This document shows, in pieces, positions 44,332 through 54,830 of a DNA stretch of 64,000 nt (position 1 is the first letter of the stretch; the number at the start of each line of letters is the position of its first letter). The DNA is from Mycobacterium sp. Its GTDB lineage: Bacteria > Actinomycetota > Actinomycetes > Mycobacteriales > Mycobacteriaceae. A model generated the notes under the pieces. It was not told the origin of the DNA, searched no databases, and worked only from the letters and a program-made list of their open reading frames with translations. The DNA lies in assembly GCA_016197405.1 (NCBI GenBank), contig JACPVR010000013.1, positions 414,873 through 478,872 of the forward strand, read 5' to 3'. The position numbers were made by a program, and so were the translations under genes.

Positions 44332-45371
44332 CAGTTGCTCCCGAGGAATTTGTCCAATGCCGAGGTCAGCTGGGACGACAGCGGATCCTGTTTGGCGTAG
44401 TTGGCGACGCTGTCGGTGGGATCGTCGCGCAGCACATGGCTGACACCCTTGAGTTGCACCAACGTCAGCTGGGTGTGTGCCAGCGCCCGCGCCAGGGGCT
44501 GGATATCGGCACAATTGGCCTGGCTGTCGGAATCCGAGCAGGTCATCAGCACCAGGGTTGCGGGCGGTATCTTGGCCGCTTCGGCCAGCGGATCGACGGC
44601 GTCGGCTTCCACCACCGCTTTGACATTTCCGGGGTTGAGGATGGCGCTGAGGCCGTCGGGAAGCTCGGCCGGTGGCGCCTTGCCACTGCTGCGGGCATCG
44701 GCGACGGCTGCGGTCCACGCCGCCACCACACCGTCGGCCTGCTCCTGGGTCTTGCCGCCGGCCTTGACCGCCGCGGCGGTGTCGGCGCGCACCCGGGCCG
44801 TGATCAGGTCGAGGTAACGACCGGGCAGCGGTTGCAGCAACCCGAGCGCGTGCACCTTCGGTGCATTCGGCGTGGTGTCGACGGCCAGCGCCGTGGCGTG
44901 CGTGGCGCCCTCGCCGAGTCCGTACACCGAGATGTGCGCCGGGTCGGTGCCGGCCTGGCCGGCCAGGAAGCGGATCGCGGCCTTGGCGCCATCGGTGTAG
45001 ACGGCACTGCCGACGTCTTGGGGATGCTCCCGGAACGGGCCCGGACCGGTGGCCCCGGTGCCGATCTTGTCGTAGCGCAGGCTGGCCACACCGTGCCCGG
45101 AGAGGTATTCGGCCAGTTGGCGCATATTGCCCACCGGGCCGGCGACGGCGTTGTCACCGTTGCGATCGGTGCGGCCGCTCTCGGAGATCAGCAGTGCCGC
45201 CGGCCCCGCCGGGGCGCCCTGCTGGTGACGGTAGGTGCCGTGGATGGTCAGCCCGGCGGCATCGAAGCTCACCTCGTCTTCGACCCAGGTCGGCTGCTGC
45301 TGATTGTCACCGGAGGAACACCCCAGCACCAGCGTCAGCACCAAAAGGCAGACAGCACCGAGGGATCTCAT
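44331..45371 (-). CDS. Alpha/beta-hydrolase-like lipoprotein without the usual nucleophile Ser
   Basis: A 346-residue lipoprotein: lipobox LVLGC (Cys about 18), then an alpha/beta-hydrolase core with GPAALLISESGRTDRNGDN, GVASLRYDKIGTGAT and ISVYGLGEGATHATALAV. At the nucleophile elbow the expected G-x-S-x-G reads G-L-G-E-G, so the serine is Gly. A late HVLRDDPTD may carry the His. An enzyme of this build may be inactive or use another residue. Coupled to the quinone-reductase gene, six bases after the monoglyceride-lipase-like gene start side of the operon. Confidence 0.75.
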   Translation of the reverse strand: MRSLGAVCLLVLTLVLGCSSGDNQQQPTWVEDEVSFDAAGLTIHGTYRHQQGAPAGPAALLISESGRTDRNGDNAVAGPVGNMRQLAEYLSGHGVASLRYDKIGTGATGPGPFREHPQDVGSAVYTDGAKAAIRFLAGQAGTDPAHISVYGLGEGATHATALAVDTTPNAPKVHALGLLQPLPGRYLDLITARVRADTAAAVKAGGKTQEQADGVVAAWTAAVADARSSGKAPPAELPDGLSAILNPGNVKAVVEADAVDPLAEAAKIPPATLVLMTCSDSDSQANCADIQPLARALAHTQLTLVQLKGVSHVLRDDPTDSVANYAKQDPLSSQLTSALDKFLGSN

Positions 45372-45376
45372 GGCGC

Positions 45377-47281
<1,905 letters not shown>

Positions 47282-47284
47282 GCG

Positions 47285-47342
47285 CGAGCAGACGCTTACG
47301 GCCCCCTTTTCGCGGGAAAAGGGGGCCGTAAGTGTCTGCTCG
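47285..47342. terminator. Bidirectional terminator between sigG and the SDR gene
   Basis: CGAGCAGACGCTTACGG runs into CCCCCTTTTC and is mirrored by GGAAAAGGGGG followed by CCGTAAGTGTCTGCTCG, about 27 base pairs with one G-T wobble and a short CG loop. It fills the gap between convergent stops. It shares the 14-mer GGCGCGAGCAGACG with the zmp1 terminator. Confidence 0.8.
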
Positions 47343-47349
47343 GGCAGGA

Positions 47350-48126
47350 CTACTTGGGTGGCATCCGGATACCGCCGTCGACGCGGACCACCTCGGCGTT
47401 CATGTACGAGTTGGTGATCAGCTCGAGGACCATCGAGGCCAGTTCGGCGGGCTTGCCGAGCCGGTGCGGGAACAGCACCGATTCGCCGAGCTTGGCCTTG
47501 AACGCCTCGGACGCCTCTCCCTCGCCGTAGATCGGGGTGTCGATGAGACCGGGGGCCACGGTGTTGACCCGGATACCGACCGCGGACAGGTCGCGGGCCA
47601 CCGGCAGTGTCAGACCGACGACGCCGCCCTTGGACGACGAGTAGGCGGCCTGACCGATCTGGCCGTCGAACGCCGCGACGCTGGTCATGTTGACGATCGC
47701 ACCGCGCTCACCGGTCTCGGTGGGCTCCAGGCGGCTCATCGCGGTGGCGGCCAGCCGGATGCAGTCGAAGGTGCCGACCAGGTTGATCTCCAACACCTTC
47801 TTGTAGGCGTCCAGGCTGTGCGCCGAGGCGAATTCGCCGTCCTTGCCGATGGTGCGCTGTGCCCATCCGATACCGGCCGAGTTCACCAGGGCCCGCAGCG
47901 GGCCGAGATCGGCCGCGGTGTTGACGGCGTCGGTGATCTGCTCGGTGCTGGTGACGTCGACGCTGACGAACACGCCGCCGATCTCCTTGGCGAGGGCCTC
48001 ACCGCGTTCAGCCTGCAGGTCGGCGACGACGACGCGAGCTCCCCTGTCGGCCAACTGACGTGCGGTGGCGGCTCCGATGCCGGACGCCCCACCTGTGACG
48101 ATTGCGCTAGCTCCGTTGATATCCAC
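47350..48126 (-). CDS. Short-chain dehydrogenase, 3-hydroxyacyl-CoA-dehydrogenase type 2-like
   Basis: A 258-residue SDR: cofactor loop [19 protein letters not shown] with Asp in VVVADLQ (NAD preference), [35 protein letters not shown] holding the Ser-Tyr-Lys catalytic set, and [15 protein letters not shown]. The sequence style resembles human HSD17B10-like 3-hydroxyacyl-CoA dehydrogenases. GTG 48126 start. It lies 21 bases after the MarR gene on the same strand, so both likely share a transcript. Confidence 0.88.
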   Translation of the reverse strand: MDINGASAIVTGGASGIGAATARQLADRGARVVVADLQAERGEALAKEIGGVFVSVDVTSTEQITDAVNTAADLGPLRALVNSAGIGWAQRTIGKDGEFASAHSLDAYKKVLEINLVGTFDCIRLAATAMSRLEPTETGERGAIVNMTSVAAFDGQIGQAAYSSSKGGVVGLTLPVARDLSAVGIRVNTVAPGLIDTPIYGEGEASEAFKAKLGESVLFPHRLGKPAELASMVLELITNSYMNAEVVRVDGGIRMPPK

Positions 48127-48147
48127 GTCGACAGACTAAATCGGGCG

Positions 48148-48594
48148 TCATCGCGGCTCGACGCCGAGTCGGTCCAGAACCGCCGACATCCACGCCTGCA
48201 CCGCCCGGGACTGCGCGGTGGTCATGGAGCCGAACACCGTCTCGCGTACCAGTTCGGCGTGCCCGGGAGCCGCGGCGCGCAGCTGGGCCCGGCCCGCGGC
48301 GGTGAGATCGACCTCGGCTCCGCGCCCGTCTGCACCGCTGCCGAAGCGCTCCACCAGACCGCGCTCACGCATCCGCCGCAGCTGGTGGGACAGCCGGCTC
48401 TGTTCCCAGCCCAGTTCCTCACCCAGTTCGCCGATCCGGATCCGGCCGCGGTCGGCCAGGGCGACCAGCACGTCGAAGTCGGCCAGCGTCAGCCCGCAGG
48501 CTTCCTGCAGCTGGCGGTGCATGGCGGACTGCAGCCGGGCGGTCATCGTCAGGTAACTGCGCCAGAGCCGCTGCTCGGAGTCGGTGAGCCACAC
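48148..48594 (-). CDS. MarR-family regulator
   Basis: A 148-residue MarR protein: winged helix LTLADFDVLVALADRGRIRIGELGEELGWEQSRLSHQLRRM, wing GLVERFGSGADGRGAEVDLTAAG, and flanking dimerisation helices. GTG 48594 start. It is divergent from the pirin gene with a short palindrome six bases from its start, so self-regulation and control of pirin are likely. The inducing ligand is unknown. Confidence 0.88.
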   Translation of the reverse strand: MWLTDSEQRLWRSYLTMTARLQSAMHRQLQEACGLTLADFDVLVALADRGRIRIGELGEELGWEQSRLSHQLRRMRERGLVERFGSGADGRGAEVDLTAAGRAQLRAAAPGHAELVRETVFGSMTTAQSRAVQAWMSAVLDRLGVEPR

Positions 48595-48599
48595 GGAAT

Positions 48600-48615
48600 A
48601 GATGATACGTCATCT
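48600..48615. promoter_or_regulatory. Short inverted repeat, candidate MarR operator
   Basis: AGATGA-TACG-TCATCT has six-base arms and lies in the 78-base gap between the marR and pirin starts. The size and AT-rich arms suit a MarR dimer site. Confidence 0.5.
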
Positions 48616-48672
48616 AAGTTGACCGGGGTGCACAGCCAGTACGCTGGCAACCAAGCCCAAGGAGTGACTGAT

Positions 48673-49431
48673 ATGACCGCACCCGTGATCGACATCCGGC
48701 GTGCCGACGATCGATTCAAGACCAAGATCGGCTGGCTGGACTCCAAGCATTCGTTCTCGTTCAGCGACCATTACGATCCGGCGAACACCCATCACGGCGT
48801 ACTGCTGGTCAACAACGACGACATCGTCACGCCCGGAAAAGGTTTCGACACCCACCCGCACCGGGACATGGAAATCGTGACGTGGGTGCTGCGCGGGTCG
48901 CTGGTACATCAGGACTCCACCGGCCACTCCGGCGTCATCTACCCGGGACTGGCCCAACGGATGTCGGCCGGTCGCGGCATCTTGCACTCGGAGAAGAACG
49001 ACAGCTGGACCCTGACCGGCGACCAAACCCACAGCGAGCCTGTGCATTTCATCCAGATGTGGGTGGTCCCCGACGAATCCGGCATCGACCCGGGCTACCA
49101 GCAGCTGGAGATCGACGACGAGCTGCTCAAGGGCAATCTGGTGACCATCGCCTCCGGTATGCCCGAGCACCGCGGCGAGGCGGCGATCACCATCGCCAAC
49201 CGCTACACCGCACTCAAGGGTGCCCGGCTGACACCCGGGCAGTCGATCGAGTTACCGCAGGCCCCCTATCTGCATCTGTTCGTCGCCCGCGGTGAGGTCG
49301 CTCTCGAAGATGCCGGCACGCTGCACGAAGGCGACGCCGTGCGGTTCACCGCCTCGGGCGGACAACGGGTCACCGCGCTCGAGCCCGCCGAAGTCCTGGT
49401 CTGGGAGATGCATGCCGGGCTGGCCGCTTAG
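48673..49431 (+). CDS. Pirin family bicupin protein
   Basis: A 252-residue pirin with the N-terminal cupin metal motif FDTHPHRDMEIVTWVLRGSLVHQD...GHSGVI and a downstream HSEKNDS, containing the three His and one Glu ligands. The C-terminal cupin is degenerate. Pirins act as iron-dependent quercetinase-like or redox-sensing proteins. AAGGAG precedes ATG 48673. Divergent from the MarR regulator. Matches Rv0181c by location next to sigG. Confidence 0.88.
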   Translation: MTAPVIDIRRADDRFKTKIGWLDSKHSFSFSDHYDPANTHHGVLLVNNDDIVTPGKGFDTHPHRDMEIVTWVLRGSLVHQDSTGHSGVIYPGLAQRMSAGRGILHSEKNDSWTLTGDQTHSEPVHFIQMWVVPDESGIDPGYQQLEIDDELLKGNLVTIASGMPEHRGEAAITIANRYTALKGARLTPGQSIELPQAPYLHLFVARGEVALEDAGTLHEGDAVRFTASGGQRVTALEPAEVLVWEMHAGLAA

Positions 49432-50689
49432 GGTCGGCGCCGCCGCCGCGGCCCTGCTGGTCGCGGCGTGTGGTACCGCTCCAACCCCCGAGAACCCGTC
49501 ATCGCAGAGCCGGGACGCAGAGGCTGCGGCGCCGGCTCCCGGCCTGGCGGCGACGACGGTCACCGTTCCCGAGGGATTGGGCGCGGCACCGTTCGACACC
49601 GCCCGGCAGGCGCTGATCCCGTCCGGCTGGTCGATCGCGGTGTTCGCGCGGATACCGAAAGCCAGGCTGGCCGCCTGGACGCCGGACGGCCGGCTGCTGG
49701 TGTCGGTGCCCGCCGCCGGGGAGGTGCTGCGGGTGTCCGCCGACGGTGTGACATCGACGTTGTTGAGCGGGCTCGAACAACCACACGGCCTGGCTTTCGC
49801 CGGCAATACGCTCTATGTCGCCGAGAGCAATCAGGTGGTGTCCTATGCCTACGCCGACGGCGCCGCCACCGACCGGCGGGTGGTCGCCGCCGGACTCCCC
49901 GACGCCAAGAGTCCGGACCTGCGCGGCGCCTACTCGCACGCGCTGAAGAGCGTGGCGATCGGACCCGACGGCGCGGTGTACTTCTCGATCGGCTCCACCG
50001 GGAACACCTCGGCCGCCGATCGCGACGCCACGCCGCCGCGCGCCACCGTCATGCGGGTGGCACCCGGTGGCGGTGCGGCCGAACCGTTCACCACCGGTGT
50101 GCGCAACGGCACCGGCCTGGCTGTGGCACCCGACGGTGCGCTGTGGACCGCGGTCAACAACCGCGACAACATCGCCCGGCCCTCGGATGGCCAGGTGATC
50201 ACCGAGTACGTCAACGACAATCCGCCCGAATCGGTCGCCAAGCTGACAGCGGGGCGCGAATTGGGTTGGCCCTATTGCAATCCCGAAGGCAGCGCGCCTT
50301 CGGTACCGCTGGTCGACGACGTCGAGACCAACACCGGCGGCGCCCGGCTGGACTGTGCGGCACTGCCGCCGATCGAGCAGACGCTGCCTGCGCATTCGGC
50401 GCCGCTCGGGATGAATTTCGGCCGGCTTCCCGAGCCGTACGGCACCGGTGCGCTCATCGGTGTGCACGGCTCATGGAACCGCACACCACCGCAACCTCCC
50501 GAGGTCACATTCCTGGGCTGGCGCGACGGTAACCTGAGCGGTCCGCAGACCCTCGTCGGTGGTTTCCAGGATGCCGACGGCAGCCGCTGGGGCCGCCCCG
50601 TCGCGGCAGTCACCGGGCCCGACGGCGCGGTCTACATCACCGATGACTATGCGGGCGCGGTATACCGGTTGGCACCCCCGGCCCGCTAA
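49412..50689 (+). CDS. PQQ-type sugar/sorbosone-dehydrogenase-like lipoprotein
   Basis: A 425-residue lipoprotein: lipobox LLVAAC (Cys about 20), then a six-bladed beta-propeller of the GDH/sorbosone dehydrogenase type. Motifs include GLEQPHGLAFAGNTLYVAESNQV, SVAIGPDGAVYFSIGSTGN, GVRNGTGLAVAPDGALW, ELGWPYCNP and GVHGSWNR. Family members oxidise aldose sugars with PQQ, but many mycobacterial homologues are uncharacterised. ATG 49412 overlaps the pirin 3' end by 20 bases. It acts outside the membrane. Confidence 0.82.
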   Translation: MPGWPLRVGAAAAALLVAACGTAPTPENPSSQSRDAEAAAPAPGLAATTVTVPEGLGAAPFDTARQALIPSGWSIAVFARIPKARLAAWTPDGRLLVSVPAAGEVLRVSADGVTSTLLSGLEQPHGLAFAGNTLYVAESNQVVSYAYADGAATDRRVVAAGLPDAKSPDLRGAYSHALKSVAIGPDGAVYFSIGSTGNTSAADRDATPPRATVMRVAPGGGAAEPFTTGVRNGTGLAVAPDGALWTAVNNRDNIARPSDGQVITEYVNDNPPESVAKLTAGRELGWPYCNPEGSAPSVPLVDDVETNTGGARLDCAALPPIEQTLPAHSAPLGMNFGRLPEPYGTGALIGVHGSWNRTPPQPPEVTFLGWRDGNLSGPQTLVGGFQDADGSRWGRPVAAVTGPDGAVYITDDYAGAVYRLAPPAR

Positions 50690-50879
50690 CCGACGGTCGA
50701 GCGGCGCCCGATTGCTGTGGCGCGCATAGCGTTTTCACAGGGTCGCGGAATCGGCAACGGCGCGAATGTGATTCAGCGTTGGCTCGGCCGTAGCCGTCTC
50801 GTTACCAAAGTTGACACAGTGATGCCTGTGGCTAATGTTATTCCTGTTGTATTGCCTGTTCACCCCGTGAGGAGCAACC

Positions 50880-51959
50880 GTGGGGATCGCAGCCGCCGGC
50901 CTCCGGCGATTCGCCGCCGGATCCGCGGCGCTGCTGGCATGCGCGTCCGTCACGGTCACGACCGGCCAACCGGCCGCGCACGCCGATGCCCGCGAGCAGT
51001 TGGCCGCCGCGATCGCCACCACCCGCGGGTCCTATCTCGTGTACAACTTCGGCTCGGGGTTTCCGGCGCCGATGCTCAGCGCCGACGGTCGCAGCTATGA
51101 GATGACCAACGGCGGTCACCTGATGACCATCAAGGCCGCCTCGCAGCGGCTGGCGCCGCGACTGTTGGTGGATTCGCACAGCGGGTACCAGTCGCGCTGC
51201 GAGCGCACGCCGGGTGCACGTACCCGCGAGGGATTGATGCAGGCCTCCGAGGTCTACACCCCGATCGGGGCGTGGCAGGCACTCGGCCAGCCGACCATCG
51301 CCATCAACGCCAATTTCTTCGACATCCGCGGCCAGACCGGCGGTTCGTGGAAGTCCCTGGGCTGCAGCTCGCCGCTGGGCGCCTACGTCGACAACACCGG
51401 CGGCCAGGGCCGGGCCAACGCCGCGGTCACCGGCACCATCGCCTACGCGGGCAAGCAGGCACTGTCCGGCGGCGACGAGGTCTGGACGGCGTTGACGACG
51501 ATGATCCTGCCGGTCGGCGGCGCACCATTCGTCGTGACACCCAAATCGCCCGAGGACTACGACGCCGCCACTCCGGTCATCCAGGGCCTGATGGACAAGG
51601 GCACCCGGTTCGTCGCGGTCAGTGGGCTGGGTCTGCTCGCCCCGGGTGACACCGGCCAGATGAACGATCCCGGTCCGTCGGCGGCCCGCACGGCGCTGGC
51701 CTACTCGCGGGACCGCGACGAGATGTATGTGTTCCAGGGCGGCAACTACACGCCCGATCAGATTCAGGACCTGTTCCGGGCGCTGGGCAGCGATACCGCG
51801 ATCCTGCTCGACGGCGGCTCGTCGTCGGCGATCGTGCTTCGCCGCGATACCGGCGGCATGTGGGCCGGCGCCGGGGTGCCGAAGGGATCGTGCGACACCA
51901 TGGCGGTGTTGTGCGACGCCCACGAGCGCGCGTTGCCGAGTTGGCTGGCGTTCAACTGA
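50880..51959 (+). CDS. Secreted phosphodiester-glycosidase (NAGPA-domain) family protein
   Basis: A 359-residue exported protein with a signal peptide cleaved near AHA-DARE (about 37); LLAC at about 20 makes a lipobox conceivable but weak. The NAGPA/DUF2233-type domain shows PTIAINANFFDIRG near residue 140 and ending SDTAILLDGGSSSAIVLRRD near 310, the signature Asn/Phe-Phe and Asp-Gly-Gly-Ser motifs. These domains cleave phosphodiester-linked sugars; the mycobacterial target is unknown. GTG 50880 has GAGGAG six bases before. About 190 bases of AT-richer sequence upstream probably hold the promoter. Confidence 0.8.
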   Translation: MGIAAAGLRRFAAGSAALLACASVTVTTGQPAAHADAREQLAAAIATTRGSYLVYNFGSGFPAPMLSADGRSYEMTNGGHLMTIKAASQRLAPRLLVDSHSGYQSRCERTPGARTREGLMQASEVYTPIGAWQALGQPTIAINANFFDIRGQTGGSWKSLGCSSPLGAYVDNTGGQGRANAAVTGTIAYAGKQALSGGDEVWTALTTMILPVGGAPFVVTPKSPEDYDAATPVIQGLMDKGTRFVAVSGLGLLAPGDTGQMNDPGPSAARTALAYSRDRDEMYVFQGGNYTPDQIQDLFRALGSDTAILLDGGSSSAIVLRRDTGGMWAGAGVPKGSCDTMAVLCDAHERALPSWLAFN

Positions 51960-52725
51960 TTTCGAGGGCGGCCCGCGCTGCCCGGCCGGTCGCCGCGGTA
52001 TAGCCGGAGCCGAACAGCACCACATGCGCCAGCAGCGGGAACAACTGGTGCAGCGCGACGCGGTCCCGGCGCCCCGCCCGCAGCGGCTGCACACTCTGGT
52101 AGCCCGCCATCACCGCGTCCAGGTGCGGGCAGCCGAAGAGCTCCAGCATCGCCAGATCGGTCTCGCGATGCCCGCCGTGCGCGGCCGGGTCGATGAGCAC
52201 CACCGCATCCGAGGTCCACAGCAGGTTGCCGCCCCACAGATCGCCGTGCAACCGGGCGGGATGATCTGCGTCGTCGAAATCCCCAGCGCGGCAACGCTCT
52301 ATGACGGACCGGACATCGGCGGCGATCTGGGCCGTGAGGATCCGGCCGGCCCGCTGCAACATCGGCGCGAGACGCTCTTCGGCGTAGAACACACCCCAAC
52401 TGCGGTGCGCGGAATAACTCATCGGCAGGGGCCGGCTCGTCGGGCCGAAGAATCCCGGTCCGGTCCATCCCGCGGGCGGCGCCCCGAACGCGGTCGCCCC
52501 GGCATTGTGGGTGCGGGCCAGCCGGGAACCGAAATCGGCTGCGACCGCGCGCGTCGGCTGTGACTGCTCGATGTGCTCCAGGATCAGGCCGGTCTCGTCG
52601 TAGTCCAGCACCGGCACGCACCGCGCCCCGCCTTCGGCAGCGCAAAGCCATTGCAGGCCCGCGGCTTCGCACGCGAAGAGACCGGCGGGCGCAGCGGGAT
52701 CATTCTTGTGGAATGTCGGCACCAT
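51952..52725 (-). CDS. Fructosamine-kinase-like protein
   Basis: A 257-residue protein of the fructosamine/ketosamine-3-kinase family, which phosphorylates glycated amines so they fall off. Kinase landmarks: LHGDLWGGNLLW (catalytic Asp, His at residue 160) and VLIDPAAHGGHRETDLAM (metal-binding Asp). The start at ATG 52725, inside the YoaK-family gene end, gives a shorter N-lobe than usual; the ATP-loop strand is largely missing. Either the start is correct and the N-lobe is reduced, or an upstream start is used. It overlaps the convergent NAGPA gene by eight bases at the 3' end. Confidence 0.8.
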   Translation of the reverse strand: MVPTFHKNDPAAPAGLFACEAAGLQWLCAAEGGARCVPVLDYDETGLILEHIEQSQPTRAVAADFGSRLARTHNAGATAFGAPPAGWTGPGFFGPTSRPLPMSYSAHRSWGVFYAEERLAPMLQRAGRILTAQIAADVRSVIERCRAGDFDDADHPARLHGDLWGGNLLWTSDAVVLIDPAAHGGHRETDLAMLELFGCPHLDAVMAGYQSVQPLRAGRRDRVALHQLFPLLAHVVLFGSGYTAATGRAARAALEIS

Positions 52726-53398
52726 CCGGTGTCCTGCCGTATCGGAATATCAGCAACGCGGCCAGGATGACGGCGGCGGTCAGCGTGAAGATCGGCGCGA
52801 CGGTGAACCGCGTCATCGTCGCGCCCACCGCCGCTCCCCCGCACATCGTCAAAACGACGCCATAGCGCAGCTTTTCGCGGGCGCCGGTGCCGCCGGCCAG
52901 CCGCGAGTCGACACCTATCCCCACGATGGTCGACGTGAGCACCGTGGTGGACAATTCCTGGATACCGAACTGGCGCGCGGCGGCGTTCTGGCTGCCGAAG
53001 ACCATCGCCAGTGCGGCGATCAGGATCAGTTTGGTGTTGTCGTCATAGCGCAGCACCCCGGTCCCCGCCAGCATCGAGAGCACCACCAAGACCACCACCT
53101 CGGTACCCAGTGCCGCGGTCAGCCAGAGCCGGGTCTCGTGGTCGAGGTGCCGGGCGAACCGGCCGCCCAGCACGGTGCCGAGCACGAAGCCGCCGAACGC
53201 CACCAGTGCCGCGGTCAGATCGACACCGGAATGCGGAACCAGCCAGAACCCGAGGAAGATGATGTTCCCGGTCATGTTGGCGACGAACACGTGACCGAGG
53301 ACCAGCACGCTGACGGCGTCGATCAGTCCGGTGGCGAACGTCAGGAGCAGCAGGGCGGTGACGGTGAGTTTCTCGGACACCGGGGAGGCGACAACCAC
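52700..53398 (-). CDS. YoaK/DUF1275-family membrane protein
   Basis: A 232-residue membrane protein with six to seven hydrophobic helices and the family blocks LLLLTFATGLIDAVSVLVLGHVFVANMTGNIIFLG, VFGSQNAAARQFGIQELSTTVLTSTI and a C-terminal TMTRFTVAPIFTLTAAV. The function is not established. GTG 53398 begins just before the first helix; longer in-frame N-termini lack a ribosome-binding site. It overlaps the fructosamine-kinase-like gene by 26 bases. Confidence 0.8.
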   Translation of the reverse strand: MVVASPVSEKLTVTALLLLTFATGLIDAVSVLVLGHVFVANMTGNIIFLGFWLVPHSGVDLTAALVAFGGFVLGTVLGGRFARHLDHETRLWLTAALGTEVVVLVVLSMLAGTGVLRYDDNTKLILIAALAMVFGSQNAAARQFGIQELSTTVLTSTIVGIGVDSRLAGGTGAREKLRYGVVLTMCGGAAVGATMTRFTVAPIFTLTAAVILAALLIFRYGRTPDGADIPQE

Positions 53399-53544
53399 AT
53401 GGTCAGTATCGCCCGCCCGGCGTCCGCCCCCGACTCGGTTGGGTCTACGACCCCGAGTCTGATCACGTCGGCAAAGCCGCGAATAGCAATCTACCCGACC
53501 GCCACCGAATATATTAACGGAACAGAAAATTGTTGCCAGCCGAG

Positions 53545-54231
53545 CTACAGCTGCGGCGTCAGATCCAGCGATGTGATCGTCGACATCTTCGTGACCAGCC
53601 ATTTGGTGTCACGGTGGGTCAGCGTCAGACGGTAGGAGACATACCGCAGAGAGGGGATGCCCTTGCTGAGCGGACTCGTCGAGGTGGTGTTGGTGTAGAC
53701 GATCGCGGTGGCCTCGGGTCCGTTGAGCGACTCCACCGCCGCACCGACCACCTGCGTGCTGTTACTGACCTGCGCCTGCTTGTTGGTCGGCACGATGGCA
53801 TCGATGTACTGCCGATACTGGCGCTCGAAATCGCCCCCGAGATAGCGGGCGGCGCGGTCACCGAGGGACTCCATGTTCTCCGGTGTATAGGTCCACAGTG
53901 TCGTGATCGCCTCGGCCGCGGTCCGCGCGATGTCGAATTTCGTTGCCACCGCTGCACGGTCGGCCAGATAGGGCTGCAGTGCCGCACCGGCGAATGCACC
54001 AGCCCCGACGAACAGCGCCGCGACGATACCGATCGCGATCGGCGCGCGCCGCCCGGCAGGCTGGCGTTCGGCGAACACCACCGTCTGAGGCACGACGACA
54101 TCGGCTGGCGGCTCATCGACCACGGATTCGGCATCCGCGGCCGGCACGGGTTTCGACTCATCGGCCGCAGCCGGCACGGACTCTGCCGGCGCCGGCTCGG
54201 CCGGAGCCCGTCGGGCCTTGCCCGCCGGCAT
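53545..54231 (-). CDS. Mce1-associated membrane protein (Rv0178-like, Mam1D)
   Basis: A protein of about 228 residues: a long Ala/Pro/Glu-rich cytoplasmic N-terminus (about 1-65), a single membrane helix (PIAIGIVAALFVGAGAFAGAAL, about 65-86) and an extracytoplasmic Mce-associated domain. That domain has TLWTYTPENMESLGDRAARYLGGDFERQY, then STQVVGAAVESLNGPEATAIVYTN and a C-terminal HRDTKWLVTKMS. It is the last gene of the mce1 operon as in M. tuberculosis. ATG 54231 is preferred; an in-frame GTG at 54345 would overlap the previous gene by 67 bases. Confidence 0.8.
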   Translation of the reverse strand: MPAGKARRAPAEPAPAESVPAAADESKPVPAADAESVVDEPPADVVVPQTVVFAERQPAGRRAPIAIGIVAALFVGAGAFAGAALQPYLADRAAVATKFDIARTAAEAITTLWTYTPENMESLGDRAARYLGGDFERQYRQYIDAIVPTNKQAQVSNSTQVVGAAVESLNGPEATAIVYTNTTSTSPLSKGIPSLRYVSYRLTLTHRDTKWLVTKMSTITSLDLTPQL

Positions 54232-54278
54232 GCGGTGCCGCCGGGTGGGTCGCTCGTCCTGCCGGGACCCGGCGTCGT

Positions 54279-54830
54279 TCAGATCACCTGAAGCAGGTTG
54301 CTGATCTTCCACTGGCTCCCTTCCTGTGTCGCCGTCGCCACCCACCGCATGGCATCTTCGAGCTGCTTACCGTCGGGCATCGTGGTGACGGTCTTGGTGG
54401 CCACCACCACGGTGGCGCTGCCGTCGTCGTTCCAGCGTTCGACACCGGCCTCGAGCACCTGGCCCTTGGTCGGTTCCGCGCGGGCCACCTGCACGACGAT
54501 CTCGTTGATCTTCTCCTTGTAGAGCTGCGCCAGCTGCCCGGTCGCCTGGTCGAGCACGCCCTGCGCGTAATCGTTGGCGTGGAACGGATCCGGCGAGGTG
54601 TAGCGCGTCATGAAGGTACGGACGAAATCGGTGACGGCGACATCGCGCACCGCGGCACTGTGGTGCCGCTGATGGGTTATCAACACCACCGTGCTGCCGA
54701 CGACCGCACCGGTCGTCGCCACCGCCGCCAGCACCAACAGCAAGGCCAACCGCACACTGCGGCGCGGCTTCGGCGATTGTTGGGCGAATGCCGCGCCGGC
54801 ATCCGGGTCGACCCTGCGGCGAGGACTCAT
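54279..54830 (-). CDS. Mce1-associated protein (Rv0177-like, Mam1C)
   Basis: A 183-residue protein: a basic N-terminus with SPKPRRSVRL, one membrane helix (about 26-48, LALLLVLAAVATTGAVVGSTVVL) and an extracytoplasmic domain of about 130 residues. The domain has FVRTFMTRYTSPDPFHANDYAQGVLDQATGQL and a C-terminal WVATATQEGSQWKISNLLQVI, the NTF2-like Mce-associated fold. ATG 54830 overlaps the Mam1B-like stop (ATGA). Nearly the length of Rv0177. It probably helps stabilise the Mce1 complex in the cell envelope. Confidence 0.85.
   Translation of the reverse strand: MSPRRRVDPDAGAAFAQQSPKPRRSVRLALLLVLAAVATTGAVVGSTVVLITHQRHHSAAVRDVAVTDFVRTFMTRYTSPDPFHANDYAQGVLDQATGQLAQLYKEKINEIVVQVARAEPTKGQVLEAGVERWNDDGSATVVVATKTVTTMPDGKQLEDAMRWVATATQEGSQWKISNLLQVI

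Noticed and set aside
54231..54345. Longer N-terminus for the Mam1D-like protein from GTG 54345
   Set aside because: It would overlap the previous gene by 67 bases with no ribosome-binding site; ATG 54231 is more economical.
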